A DNA stretch of 64,000 nt from WJLY01 sp964562405. Its GTDB lineage: Bacteria > Joyebacterota > Joyebacteria > Joyebacterales > Joyebacteraceae. The notes beneath the pieces were generated by a model. The model had not been told where the DNA came from. It saw only the letters and a program-made list of their open reading frames with translations, and made no database searches. The stretch covers positions 1-64,000 of the forward strand of contig CAZLTC010000001.1 of NCBI GenBank assembly GCA_964562405.1, read 5' to 3'. Position 1 is the stretch's first letter; each line of letters begins with the position of its first letter. Made by a program: the position numbers and the translations under genes. Shown here in pieces: positions 51,270 to 60,096 of the stretch.

Positions 51270-52062
51270 GGAACAGCGCGGGGGATTCTTCACCGCGCTC
51301 GGCGCCGTCACGCTGGAGTTCGTTCGCGAGACCGGGGCGTCCGGGATGCTCTTCTGGCGCGGACTCGTCGCGCTGCGCATGCTCCCGCGCTCCATGCCGC
51401 TCGTGTTCGAGCAGGCACGCCGCATCGGCGTCGAGTCGCTGCCGCTCGTGGTCATCACATCGGTCTTCACCGGCGCGGTCACCGCCGTCCAGGCCGCGTA
51501 CCAGCTCAAGGGCTTCGTGCCCGAGGCCTACATCGGGACCGCGATATACAAGTCCGTCGTGATCGAATTGGGGCCCGTGTTGACAGCGCTCGTAGTGGGC
51601 GGGCGTGTCAGCGCCTCGATAGCCGCCGAGCTGGGCACGATGCGAGTGACCGAACAGGTCGATGCGCTCGAGGCGATGGCGATCGATCCCGTTCGCTACC
51701 TCGCGATGCCGCGCATCATCGCCGCCCTCATAATGCTCCCCGTGCTCACGATCTTTGCCGACGCTCTTGCCATTGGCGGCGGTTTCGTCATCTCGAACGC
51801 GTCGTTGGGAGTGTCTCCGAGCACGTTCCTGAACGGTGTCAGGATGTTCTTCTTCGAGGGGGACGTCTTCGGAGGTCTCATCAAGTCGTTCGTCTTCGGA
51901 GGGATCATCGCTCTCATGGGCTGCGCCGCCGGGCTCCGCGCGCGGGGCGGGGCGGTCGGGGTGGGCCAGGCCGCGACGCGCGCCGTAGTCGCCAGCTGTG
52001 TGCTGATCCTCATCTCCGACTACGTGCTGGCCACGCTTCTCTTCAAGGTGATCTTCGGCTAG
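51244..52062 (+). CDS. mlaE: MlaE-type ABC transporter permease
   Basis: A 272-residue MlaE (YrbE) family permease with about five membrane helices. It carries the family segment GRVSASIAAELGTMRVTEQVDALEAM, the coupling region for the ATPase. With MlaF and MlaD downstream it moves phospholipids between the inner membrane and the periplasm, maintaining outer membrane lipid asymmetry. The ATG lies inside the 3' end of dnaB. MlaB and MlaC are not adjacent. Confidence 0.95.
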   Translation: MDSISATSREQRGGFFTALGAVTLEFVRETGASGMLFWRGLVALRMLPRSMPLVFEQARRIGVESLPLVVITSVFTGAVTAVQAAYQLKGFVPEAYIGTAIYKSVVIELGPVLTALVVGGRVSASIAAELGTMRVTEQVDALEAMAIDPVRYLAMPRIIAALIMLPVLTIFADALAIGGGFVISNASLGVSPSTFLNGVRMFFFEGDVFGGLIKSFVFGGIIALMGCAAGLRARGGAVGVGQAATRAVVASCVLILISDYVLATLLFKVIFG

Positions 52063-52070
52063 GAGCGGTG

Positions 52071-52856
52071 ATGATCGGACGTGTCATCGTGGAGACAGTG
52101 GGGCTCTGGAAGTCGTTCGGGGAGAACGAGGTCCTGCGCGGCGTCGACCTGACGCTCAAAGACGGAGAGACCCTGGTCGTCCTGGGGCCCTCCGGTTGCG
52201 GCAAGAGCGTGCTCCTGAAACACGTCATAGGGCTTCTCTCGCCGGACAGGGGTTCCGTGCTGGTCTACGGCAAGGACATCACGCGCCTGCCGAGAAGGGC
52301 CCTGGCCGAGGCGCGCAAGTCGTTCGGGATGGTCTTCCAGGGCGCAGCCCTCTTCGACTCCATGAGCGTCGGCGACAACGTCGGACTTCCGCTCCGCGAG
52401 CACAAGGGCATGAAGGGTCCTGAGCTTGCGGCGCTCGTGGACCAGAAGCTCTCACTGGTGGGTCTCGAGGGGATGGCAGCGCTCATGCCGTCCGAGATCT
52501 CCGGCGGCATGAAGAAGCGCGTCGCTCTGGCGAGGGCGATCGCGCTCGACCCCGACATCATCCTGTACGACGAGCCGACCACCGGGCTCGACCCTGTGAT
52601 GGCCGAGCAGATAAACGAGCTGATACGTAACACGCAGAGGAAGCTGAACGCTTCGTCCATCGTCGTCACGCACGACCTGCACAGCGCCTGTTTTACGGGA
52701 GACCGAGTGGCCTTGATGGACGAGGGACGCATCGCGTTCGTCGGCACGACCGACGAGCTGACGACGACCGACAATGCGGCGGTAAGGAGCTTCGTGGCCA
52801 GGGGTCATCCCGGCACGATCTCCAACCCGTCGTGTGGGCTGGACCCGTTCGCGTGA
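52071..52856 (+). CDS. mlaF: MlaF-type ABC transporter ATP-binding protein
   Basis: A 261-residue ATPase. Walker A is GPSGCGKSVLL, the Q-loop VFQGAALFDSMSVGDNVGLPL, the signature ISGGMKKRVALARAI (MlaF-type SGGM) and Walker B LYDEPTTGLDPV. It energises the MlaE/MlaD lipid transporter. AGGAG lies 4 bases before the ATG at 52071; a GTG one codon earlier is also possible. Confidence 0.95.
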   Translation: MIGRVIVETVGLWKSFGENEVLRGVDLTLKDGETLVVLGPSGCGKSVLLKHVIGLLSPDRGSVLVYGKDITRLPRRALAEARKSFGMVFQGAALFDSMSVGDNVGLPLREHKGMKGPELAALVDQKLSLVGLEGMAALMPSEISGGMKKRVALARAIALDPDIILYDEPTTGLDPVMAEQINELIRNTQRKLNASSIVVTHDLHSACFTGDRVALMDEGRIAFVGTTDELTTTDNAAVRSFVARGHPGTISNPSCGLDPFA

Positions 52857-52953
52857 AACGCCGGGACGGGGAGTGAATCCTCGGGCGGACTGGGTCGGAG
52901 GACCCCTGTCCCGCTGCGGCCGGCCCACGGGGAGACGATTCGGAGGGCGCCAG

Positions 52954-53817
52954 ATGAGCGAGAGAGGCAACGAACTGAAAGTCGGCGTGACGCTGACGGC
53001 GGCCGGCCTCGTGCTGATACTGGGGATACTATGGCTGGGCGGCGTGAAGCTGGGCAACAACGCGTACGGGTTCAGCGTCGTGTTCCCGGAGGTAGCGGGT
53101 CTCGGTGTTGGCGACCGCGTCACCGTAGCGGGGATAGCCTCAGGTGAGATCCTCGATCTTCAGCTTGTCGAGGGCAAGGTCGTGGCGGACGTGTCACTCA
53201 ACAGCGAGATCCACGTTCCGGTCGACTCGCGCATCAGCGTGTCGACGTACGGCCTCATCGGTGCCAAGGTGATAGCCATCCGACCCGGCGAGAGCGACGA
53301 ATACATCAAGGCGGGCGACACGGTCTTCGGGTACTACGACAAGGGGTTGGGCGATGTAGTGGCGGAGATGGGCGAGGCTCTGACGGAGATCCGCAGCGTG
53401 CTCGGTGCGGCAGACCGGGCTCTGTCGGACACCCAGAGCCGCAAGAGGGTCGGGGAGACGCTCGAGAACGCGAGCATCGCCTCCGCGAGTCTCAAGGAGG
53501 CCGTCGGCGACTTCCGCGTTACCGCCGCGAGTCTCAAGGAGTTCGTGGAACAGAACAGGGACGGCGCTTCGGCGACCGTGGACTCGCTCACCGTTGCCTC
53601 GGCGAGGTTCGCCCAGCTGACCGTCGAACTCAAGAATATCTCGGCGTCGCTCGACTCGATCGTCACGAGAGTGGAGAGGGGAGAGGGTTCGCTGGGCAAG
53701 GTGATCGGCGACGACACGGCCCACGACGAGTTCCTGGCTGCCGTTCGAGAGGTGCGCGAGCTCGTGGCGAAGATCCGCGAGAACCCGAAGAGCTTCGTGA
53801 GGTTCTCGATCTTCTAG
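52954..53817 (+). CDS. mlaD: MlaD-type MCE domain protein
   Basis: A 287-residue MCE protein. One N-terminal membrane helix (about residues 13-31, LTAAGLVLILGILWLGG) is followed by the MCE beta-barrel domain (about 35-115, with VAGLGVGDRVTVAGIASGEI). A long helical tail (about 130-285) with EALTEIRSVLGAADRAL-type heptads probably forms the central lipid channel across the periplasm. The ATG at 52954 has CGGAGGG; the frame is open upstream but without family similarity. It completes mlaE-F-D. Confidence 0.93.
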   Translation: MSERGNELKVGVTLTAAGLVLILGILWLGGVKLGNNAYGFSVVFPEVAGLGVGDRVTVAGIASGEILDLQLVEGKVVADVSLNSEIHVPVDSRISVSTYGLIGAKVIAIRPGESDEYIKAGDTVFGYYDKGLGDVVAEMGEALTEIRSVLGAADRALSDTQSRKRVGETLENASIASASLKEAVGDFRVTAASLKEFVEQNRDGASATVDSLTVASARFAQLTVELKNISASLDSIVTRVERGEGSLGKVIGDDTAHDEFLAAVREVRELVAKIRENPKSFVRFSIF

Positions 53818-53882
53818 TGCGGGGAACGGCAGCTCTTTCGGTTCGGCTCGTGTCCGGCGTCTGTCCGGCGCGTACGGGCTCT

Positions 53883-54767
53883 TCAGTGCGCCCGCCGATC
53901 CCACTCTCCGATCTCCGCGACCTCACGCCTCATCCCCTCCTCGAACGGGATGGCGGAGTAGCCCAGGTCGCGCTCGATCTCATCCGTAGGGAACGACTTG
54001 TCCTCGTTCAGACGCAGGATCTGCTCGCCGTGGAGCTGGGGGTTCCTCGTCAGCCTGCGGTAGAGCCTCACCATCGCCAGCGACAGCGGCAGCGGAATAT
54101 GCACGCGGAGCACTCGTCTGCCGAGCAGCCTCGCCGTCGTGTCGATGACCTCGTTGTACGTGACAGCGTCGCCTCCAGCGACGTCGTACGCCCTCCCTAT
54201 GCTCGCGGGATTCTCGATCGCGAGCACGACTGCCTTCGCGAGATCCTCGACGTGCACGGGCTGCTGCAGATGAGTTCCAGGACCGAAGACCGGTATGACT
54301 CGGTGCGACGACAGATAGCGGACCAGCTTGCACATGTTCCGGTCCTCGTGGGTGCCATAGATCATCGTGGGCCGCAGGACCGTGTGGTCCAGGCCGCTAT
54401 CGCGCACGACGTTCTCGGCTTCGGTCTTCCTGGCCTTGCTCCTCGCGTTCAGGTTCGTGAAGATGCTCGTCGTGCCGATAACGACGATGCGACGGACTTC
54501 CGCCTCGCGGGCGGCCTTCACGATGCCGCGGGCGATGTCGGGCGTGAGCGGTCCGGCGCTCGCGAGGACGTCGTGACCCCGTACCGCGGCCGCCAGCGCG
54601 GAGGCGTCTTCGAGCTCGCCCCCGGCGATCGCCGCGCCCCGGGCCTTGATCTCGCTCGTATCGCTCCCGGCCCTGGCGTAGCACGTGACCACGTGCCCCG
54701 CTTCGAGGAGCAGCCTGAGCACCCTTCTGCCTGTGAATCCGGTCGCTCCCGCCAGCAGCACCTTCAT
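53883..54767 (-). CDS. NAD(P)-binding atypical SDR, NDUFA9/NmrA-like
   Basis: A 294-residue Rossmann-fold protein. The dinucleotide motif GATGFTGRRVL is at residues 7-17; the SDR YxxxK motif is absent or altered (RSKARKTEAENVV), as in the atypical complex I NDUFA9-like subfamily. LRPTMIYG and QPVHVEDLAKAV are typical later motifs, and DVAGGDAVTYNE follows. Members act in quinone, sugar-nucleotide or redox sensing roles; function here is unassigned. GGGAGGT precedes the ATG. The 65 bases between it and mlaD (convergent) contain no strong terminator. Confidence 0.85.
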   Translation of the reverse strand: MKVLLAGATGFTGRRVLRLLLEAGHVVTCYARAGSDTSEIKARGAAIAGGELEDASALAAAVRGHDVLASAGPLTPDIARGIVKAAREAEVRRIVVIGTTSIFTNLNARSKARKTEAENVVRDSGLDHTVLRPTMIYGTHEDRNMCKLVRYLSSHRVIPVFGPGTHLQQPVHVEDLAKAVVLAIENPASIGRAYDVAGGDAVTYNEVIDTTARLLGRRVLRVHIPLPLSLAMVRLYRRLTRNPQLHGEQILRLNEDKSFPTDEIERDLGYSAIPFEEGMRREVAEIGEWDRRAH

Positions 54768-54807
54768 GCGACCTCCCGTTTCCGCGTCGCTGGAGAAGGT
54801 AGCAGAT

Positions 54808-54824
54808 TGGCGCTCTGAGCGCCA
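54808..54824. promoter_or_regulatory. 7-bp inverted repeat in the divergent region
   Basis: TGGCGCT-CTG-AGCGCCA is a perfect palindrome 40 bases from the minus-strand start and 4 bases upstream of the -35 candidate of the divergent gene. The position fits an operator shared by both genes. Confidence 0.35.
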
Positions 54825-54828
54825 GCGC

Positions 54829-54858
54829 TTGTGAGGCGAAGGGCGTCTGTGCTAATGT
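54829..54858 (+). promoter_or_regulatory. Candidate promoter for the NodB-like gene
   Basis: TTGTGA (54829-54834) and TAATGT (54853-54858) are 18 bases apart with a TGC extension before the -10. Transcription would start near 54865, with an 8-bp GC hairpin (CCGGCCCC/GGGGCCGG) in the 90-base leader. Confidence 0.4.
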
Positions 54859-54954
54859 CGTCACGCTTCGGTCCGGCCCCCGGGGCCGGTGCAGTGAGCC
54901 CGTGAGCGCCGCCGTACGGGCGAGATCCGTCACCCTTCCGCGGAGGAGACAGCG

Positions 54955-56247
54955 TTGCGTCGTGGAGTCGCGGCCGTCATCTGTGCCGTGCTTGTCGCCG
55001 TGGCCGCCGCCCTTTTGTTCATCTGGTGGGCGCCGGCGGAGGAACGGGTCTTCCTGCCGTTCGCCCCGTCCAGAAGCTGCGTGATCGCTGTCACCGACGA
55101 CACCGACTTCTTCCAGTTCGACACGACCGACCCCGTCTACGCGCTCATCGACAGCCTGGGGTTACGGGTCACGAAGACCGTCTGGGCGTTCGATCACCCG
55201 GAGCATCCCCCGCGGCGAGCCGGTCTCACCCTCGACGACCCGGCATACCGCGAGTGGGTCGCGGGAGAGGCGGCTCACGGGCACGAGATAGCCCTGCACT
55301 CGGCCACGGCCGGCCACGACGAGCGCGCCACGACCATAGCGGCGTTCGACACGCTGGAGAGCCTGACCGGAACGCCGGCACGCATAGTCGTGTTCCACAG
55401 CACCAACCGCGAGGCGTTCTACTGGGGGGATCGGAGGCTTCCGAGCCCGCTTCTCCGCTGGGTCTACGCGCGCAGAACGGGCGGGTCCGACTTCGAGGGA
55501 GACGAGCCGTCGAGCCCGTTCTACTGGGTCGACGTGTCCAGAGACCTCGTGACATACGTCAGGGGATACACGACCGACGAGATCAACACGCTCGCCGTCG
55601 ACCCTTCCATGCCATACGAGGACCCGTGGACTCCGGACGCGCCGCTGTGGTGCGCCAGCAGCAACGGTCGATTGGCGGGCGAGTTCGAGAGGCTCCTGGC
55701 GGCGAACAACGTCGAGCGTCTGAAGCGCCAGCAGGGAGTCAGCCTCGTCTACACGCACTTCGCGAGGGGTTTCACTGAGCCGTCGGAGCACGGGAACTCG
55801 CGTGTAACGCGGGCGGCGCGCGAGGCGTTCGTCCGCTGCGGCGCCGATTCCGAGGTCGAGTTCGCGCCCGCGGGAGAGGTCCTCGACCGCCTCCGGGCGG
55901 TGCAGTATCTGGAGGATGCGCTCCGGGCGGCGAAGGGCCGTCAAGGCCGCGCCACCGTGCAGATGCCCCCCAGGCTCATCGGCGTTCTGGACGACATCTC
56001 CGTGGTGCCGTCCAGGCTGCCGGCATCGTTCGGTCCGGCGTCAGGGGCGTCGCATCAGGGCGCCGCGTCAGCTTCGACCGACGCGAGGGTGGCTCTCCGG
56101 GAGTGGCTGCGAGATGTGGGCTGGGACGTGAAGGCTGGCGACATGACCGTCTTCGATGACACCCGGAAGCTCGGTCTGCGAGAGCGCTACCGAATGGTCC
56201 TGCGCTGGCTGTGGATGTCCTTCGCATCGCCATCGCGCGGATACTAG
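54955..56247 (+). CDS. Membrane-anchored NodB-like (polysaccharide deacetylase-fold) protein
   Basis: A 430-residue protein with an N-terminal membrane helix or signal (residues about 5-28). The segment VIAVTDDTDFFQ (near 43-54) is like the Asp-Asp strand of NodB-type deacetylases, and HGHEIALHSA (near 110-119) resembles their zinc-binding His-x(3-4)-His pair. The WGDRRLPSPLLRW and TTDEINTL segments are not familiar. The last 80 residues are divergent. A carbohydrate de-N-acetylase or related fold is the best guess; catalytic residues are only partly convincing. The TTG start has CGGAGGAG upstream. Confidence 0.6.
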   Translation: MRRGVAAVICAVLVAVAAALLFIWWAPAEERVFLPFAPSRSCVIAVTDDTDFFQFDTTDPVYALIDSLGLRVTKTVWAFDHPEHPPRRAGLTLDDPAYREWVAGEAAHGHEIALHSATAGHDERATTIAAFDTLESLTGTPARIVVFHSTNREAFYWGDRRLPSPLLRWVYARRTGGSDFEGDEPSSPFYWVDVSRDLVTYVRGYTTDEINTLAVDPSMPYEDPWTPDAPLWCASSNGRLAGEFERLLAANNVERLKRQQGVSLVYTHFARGFTEPSEHGNSRVTRAAREAFVRCGADSEVEFAPAGEVLDRLRAVQYLEDALRAAKGRQGRATVQMPPRLIGVLDDISVVPSRLPASFGPASGASHQGAASASTDARVALREWLRDVGWDVKAGDMTVFDDTRKLGLRERYRMVLRWLWMSFASPSRGY

Positions 56248-56270
56248 ACCGAACGAGAGGGCGAGGGGAC

Positions 56271-57674
56271 GTGACGAAGAAGCGCAGTGTCTTCGTGTGC
56301 AAGGAGTGCGGGAACGAGTCGCCGCGCTGGCTGGGGCGGTGCCCCGGGTGCGGGGAGTGGAACACGCTCGAGCAGCAGTCGGTCGCCACCGACGCCGGGC
56401 GTCCCGACAGGCCGAAGCAGGAGGCGGTCAGGCTCTCGGCCATCGAGGTCGATGACGGCGGACGGATGGAGACCGGGCTCTCGGAGCTGGACCGCGTGCT
56501 GGGCGGGGGAATCGTGCCGGGGGTGGTCGTCCTCGTCGGGGGCGATCCCGGCATCGGCAAGTCGACCCTCCTTCTGCAGGCCAGCGATCTGCTCGCGTCG
56601 GCCGGCGAGACCGTCCTGTACGCGAGCGCCGAGGAGTCGAGGTCGCAGATCAAGCTCAGGGCCAGGAGATTGGGGATCGACTCCGAGCGGATCGTCGTGC
56701 TGGCCGACACCGATCTCGCGCGTGTTCTCGACGAGGCGGCGCGCCTCGAACCCGGAGCACTCGTGCTCGACTCGATACAGGCGGTCGCGCACGGGGAGGC
56801 GACGGGTTCGGCCGGCAGCGTGTCTCAGGTGCGGGCGTGCGCGGCGGCGCTCGTCAGGCTGGCCAAGGAGACGGCTCTCCCGGTCTTCATAGTGGGGCAC
56901 GTCACGAAGCAGGGCTCGATAGCGGGGCCGAGGATACTGGAGCACATGGTCGACACCGTGCTCTACTTCGAGGGCGACAAACGGCTTCCTTACCGAATAC
57001 TGCGCGCCGTCAAGAACAGGTTCGGCTCGACTGACGAGATAGGCGTCTTCGAGATGACGTCGGGCGGGCTGGCGGAGGTCGAGGACCCGTCGGAGCTGTT
57101 CGTGACCGAGGGCAGGGGACCCGTGTCCGGGTCGATGGTCGTCGCGACTGTGGAGGGCACGAGGGCGCTCATGGTGGAAATACAGGCGCTGACCGGTCTC
57201 TCCAACTACGCGGTGCCGCAGCGCTCCAGCTCCGGTGTGGACAGGGGGCGGCTGCCGCTCGTGCTGGCCGTGCTCGAGAGGCGCGGCGGACTGAGCCTGG
57301 GCAACAGGGACGTCTTCGTGAACGTTGCCGGAGGCGTCAGGGTCGACGAGCCCGCGGCCGACCTCGCCATCGCGCTCTCGATAGCCTCCAGCTACTGGGA
57401 CGTCCCGGTGGACGCACGGACCGCCGTCTTCGGCGAGATAGGCCTGGGAGGCGAGGTGAGACGCGTGGCGCTTTCCGGCAAGCGCGCGCAGGAGGCCGGC
57501 AGGCTGGGCTACAAAAGGGTCGTGGTGCCCGCGGGCGCCGTGCCGGCCGAGGAGCGCCCACCGGGCATCGAGTTCGTGGAGGTCCGCTCGATCTCGGAGG
57601 CCATCGAGGCCGTGCTCGGACGGCGGTCCGGACGCGCCGGGAGGCGGCAGGCAGAGGAACTGGAGGAGGTGTGA
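56271..57674 (+). CDS. radA: DNA repair protein RadA (Sms)
   Basis: A 467-residue RecA-like branch-migration helicase. An N-terminal zinc finger (CKECG...CPGCGEW), Walker A GDPGIGKSTLL, the RadA-specific KNRFG (in AVKNRFGSTDE) and a C-terminal Lon-like domain (GLSNYAVPQRSSSG ... GEIGLGGEVRRV) are all present. The GTG at 56271 puts the zinc finger at the usual place, 9 residues from the start; GCGAGGGG precedes it. The stop overlaps ispDF. Confidence 0.97.
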   Translation: MTKKRSVFVCKECGNESPRWLGRCPGCGEWNTLEQQSVATDAGRPDRPKQEAVRLSAIEVDDGGRMETGLSELDRVLGGGIVPGVVVLVGGDPGIGKSTLLLQASDLLASAGETVLYASAEESRSQIKLRARRLGIDSERIVVLADTDLARVLDEAARLEPGALVLDSIQAVAHGEATGSAGSVSQVRACAAALVRLAKETALPVFIVGHVTKQGSIAGPRILEHMVDTVLYFEGDKRLPYRILRAVKNRFGSTDEIGVFEMTSGGLAEVEDPSELFVTEGRGPVSGSMVVATVEGTRALMVEIQALTGLSNYAVPQRSSSGVDRGRLPLVLAVLERRGGLSLGNRDVFVNVAGGVRVDEPAADLAIALSIASSYWDVPVDARTAVFGEIGLGGEVRRVALSGKRAQEAGRLGYKRVVVPAGAVPAEERPPGIEFVEVRSISEAIEAVLGRRSGRAGRRQAEELEEV

Positions 57675-58858
57675 ACGTGGCGCGCGTCGGTGCGGTCGTC
57701 GTGGCCGCGGGTTCGTCCACGAGGGCCGGAGAGGGAACGCCGAAGCAGTTCCGCATGCTCGGAGCGAAGCCCATGTTCGTCGCCGCCGTCGAGCCGCTGC
57801 TCGGGGAGTGCGACGAGATCGTCGTGGTCGTGCCGGGCGGGTCGGAGAAGCGCGCGGCCTCGATGCTCCGCGCCGCCGGGCTGCCGGACGCGGGCGTCCG
57901 GTTCGTGGCCGGCGGCGAGCGAAGGCACGACTCCGTGGGGCGAGGCCTCGACGCGCTCTCGCCGGACGTTGAGATCGTGATCGTCCACGATGCGGCGAGG
58001 CCGTTCGCCAGCGCCGGGCTGGTGGCACGCGTGGTCGCCGCGGCCGCGGAGCACGGGGCGGCCATACCGGTGATTCCGGTGACGGACAGCGTGAAGCGCG
58101 TGGACGCCGGGGCGGTCGTCGCATCGCTCGACCGCTCTGTCCTCTGGCTATCGCAGACGCCGCAGGGTTTCAGGCGAGAGGTCCTCGAGCACGCGCGGGA
58201 GCTGTGCGTTGACGCAGAAGTGACCGATGACGCGCAATGCGTCGAGATGTCGGGCCATCCGGTTGCCGTTGTCGAGGGCGAGCCGGGGAACGTGAAGCTG
58301 ACGCACGCCTCCGACCTCGAGGTCGCCGGCCTGCGGGTCGGTCGGGCGACCGGGCTCGACCGGCCGGCTCGTGTCGGCATCGGGAGCGACCTTCACAGGC
58401 TGGTTGCCGGAAGGAAACTCGTGCTGTGCGGTGTCGAGATACCGTTCGACAAGGGACTGGACGGCTGGTCCGACGCCGACGTGGCCACGCACGCCGTGAT
58501 GGACGCGCTCCTGGGGGCCGTTGCCGAGAGGGACATCGGGCACCACTTCCCGCCGGGCGACGAGGAGCACAGGGACGCGTCGAGCATCGGGCTGCTCCGT
58601 AAGGTCGTGAAGCTGCTGCGCTCGAGGGGCTACACTCCATCGAGCATCGACGTCACGATCGTCGCCGAGGCGCCAAGACTGTCGCTCTTCGTCGAAGACA
58701 TGAGGCGCGCGCTCGCCGATGCGACCGGCCTGGCGCTGCGCGAGGTTTCCGTCAAGGCCACCACCACCGAGGGCACGGGCGCCGAGGGCGCGGGCGAGGC
58801 CATCTCCGCGAGCGCCGTGGCGGTCGTCAGGCCCACAGGGTACGCCGAGGGGGAGTAG
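57671..58858 (+). CDS. ispDF: Bifunctional IspDF of the MEP pathway
   Basis: A 395-residue fusion. The IspD domain (about 1-230) makes CDP-methylerythritol: AAGSSTRAGEGTPKQF for CTP, VHDAARPF and QTPQGFRR are intact. The IspF domain (about 235-395) makes the cyclodiphosphate: metal residues in SDLHRL and DVATHA, plus DIGHHFP and VKATTTE are present. Two usually invariant residues differ: the HSD-x-DV motif reads WSDADV (Trp266 for His), and the GRGEGI loop reads GAGEAI (Ala for Arg). Cyclase activity is still likely but not certain. The GTG overlaps the radA stop; GAGGAGGTG precedes it. Confidence 0.95.
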   Translation: MNVARVGAVVVAAGSSTRAGEGTPKQFRMLGAKPMFVAAVEPLLGECDEIVVVVPGGSEKRAASMLRAAGLPDAGVRFVAGGERRHDSVGRGLDALSPDVEIVIVHDAARPFASAGLVARVVAAAAEHGAAIPVIPVTDSVKRVDAGAVVASLDRSVLWLSQTPQGFRREVLEHARELCVDAEVTDDAQCVEMSGHPVAVVEGEPGNVKLTHASDLEVAGLRVGRATGLDRPARVGIGSDLHRLVAGRKLVLCGVEIPFDKGLDGWSDADVATHAVMDALLGAVAERDIGHHFPPGDEEHRDASSIGLLRKVVKLLRSRGYTPSSIDVTIVAEAPRLSLFVEDMRRALADATGLALREVSVKATTTEGTGAEGAGEAISASAVAVVRPTGYAEGE

Positions 58859-58863
58859 GTCCG

Positions 58864-60096
58864 ATGCGCGCGTCGCGGGTCAGGGGTCTCATCGTCAACA
58901 TCTGCGTTGCTGCGGCGTCCCTCGCGGTGACGTACCTGTTCATCGAGTTCGTGGTCTTCCCCAGGGTTCTGCCGCACGTGCCGCTGGGGCGGCAGATAGA
59001 CCTCCACGAGGGAATACGGGCGCTCGCTCAGAGCTCCAAGTCAGGCACGCTTCCTCGCGACTACGTTGCCATCACTGGCGACTCATATGCTCAGGGCGTG
59101 GGCGACTGGGTCAGGACGGCCGACCAGGGGCGGAACCCCCCGTACAACGTCACGCACATCTTGTACGAGCGGACGGGACGCGACGCCATCACATTCGGCG
59201 CGAGCGGTGCGGGGAGCTTGAGGGGCATCGTGGCGGAGCCTGTGACGCAGTACGAGTTCATGAAGGCCACCGGGCGGTTTCGCATAGACGAGCCCGACGT
59301 CATGGTCGTCTACTTCTACGAGGGGAACGACCTCGACGACAACGTCCGTGACGTGGCCGCCAGATACCACGGTCCGGGATGCCGCCCTGGAGAGCCCTTC
59401 GACGAGCGGGCGTTCGCGGCCTTCATAGACCGCACGATCGTCGATGAGGACCCTCTCTACCGTCAGGCCGTGACGTTCCGGTGGTACGACAACATGTTCG
59501 TGGCCAACTTCATCTATCGTACGGCCCTGCGCACCGTGAAGTACGCGATCAACGGCAAGGAGGCGTACGTGCCGCCGCTTCCGGAGTGGCACGAGGGACC
59601 GACGAACCGTGTCGTGGTTGGCGGCGAGGCCGTCGCTATCCCGGAGGGCCTGCAGGGACCCGCGCTGGAACTCACCGAGGATGAGATCGAGCTTGGCGTC
59701 GACGTGTTCGAGCAGGCGCTCATCTACCTGCGCGGCCGCTTCGCCGACTCGCGGATCGCCGTGCTCTACGTTCCGTCGCCGCTCTCGTCTTACGAACTGG
59801 CGTCGTCCGAGGTCACCTGTCAGACCTACCACGGTCGCGGGGACCGCTATCCCGCATCGCTCGTGCGCGAGAGGAGCGACGAGATCGCCAGCAGAGTGAG
59901 GGACGTGGCCGCGCGCGCGGGCTGCCCGTTCGCCGACGCGCGTCCCACCATACGTCGCGCGGCCGCGGAGCGCTTCGTCCACGGTCCGCTCGACTGGCGA
60001 CATCTGAACAGGTACGGATTCGAGACGCTCGCCGATACGGTGCTCGGTCTCGTGGAGGAGTGCCGCCCGACAGCGAGCGAGGAGCAGACACGTTGA
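58864..60096 (+). CDS. Membrane-anchored SGNH/GDSL-like hydrolase
   Basis: A 410-residue protein with an N-terminal membrane anchor (about residues 8-32). The SGNH block I reads ITGDSYAQGVGD (nucleophile Ser77 or so), YFYEGNDLDDN supplies the Asn of block III, and DWRHLNRYG near the C-terminus provides the Asp-x2-His of block V. This arrangement is seen in acetyl esterases acting on cell-surface polysaccharides. A long insertion separates blocks III and V. The start is 5 bases after the ispDF stop, with GGGGGAG upstream. Confidence 0.8.
   Translation: MRASRVRGLIVNICVAAASLAVTYLFIEFVVFPRVLPHVPLGRQIDLHEGIRALAQSSKSGTLPRDYVAITGDSYAQGVGDWVRTADQGRNPPYNVTHILYERTGRDAITFGASGAGSLRGIVAEPVTQYEFMKATGRFRIDEPDVMVVYFYEGNDLDDNVRDVAARYHGPGCRPGEPFDERAFAAFIDRTIVDEDPLYRQAVTFRWYDNMFVANFIYRTALRTVKYAINGKEAYVPPLPEWHEGPTNRVVVGGEAVAIPEGLQGPALELTEDEIELGVDVFEQALIYLRGRFADSRIAVLYVPSPLSSYELASSEVTCQTYHGRGDRYPASLVRERSDEIASRVRDVAARAGCPFADARPTIRRAAAERFVHGPLDWRHLNRYGFETLADTVLGLVEECRPTASEEQTR

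Noticed and set aside
53818..53882. Terminator between convergent mlaD and the reductase gene
   Set aside because: Only a short direct repeat (GTCCGGCG-like) is present; no stem longer than 5 bp was found.
56244..58124. Long minus-strand open frame opposite radA and ispDF
   Set aside because: Composition is almost only Arg, Pro, Ala and Gly; it is a shadow of codon bias in the real genes.
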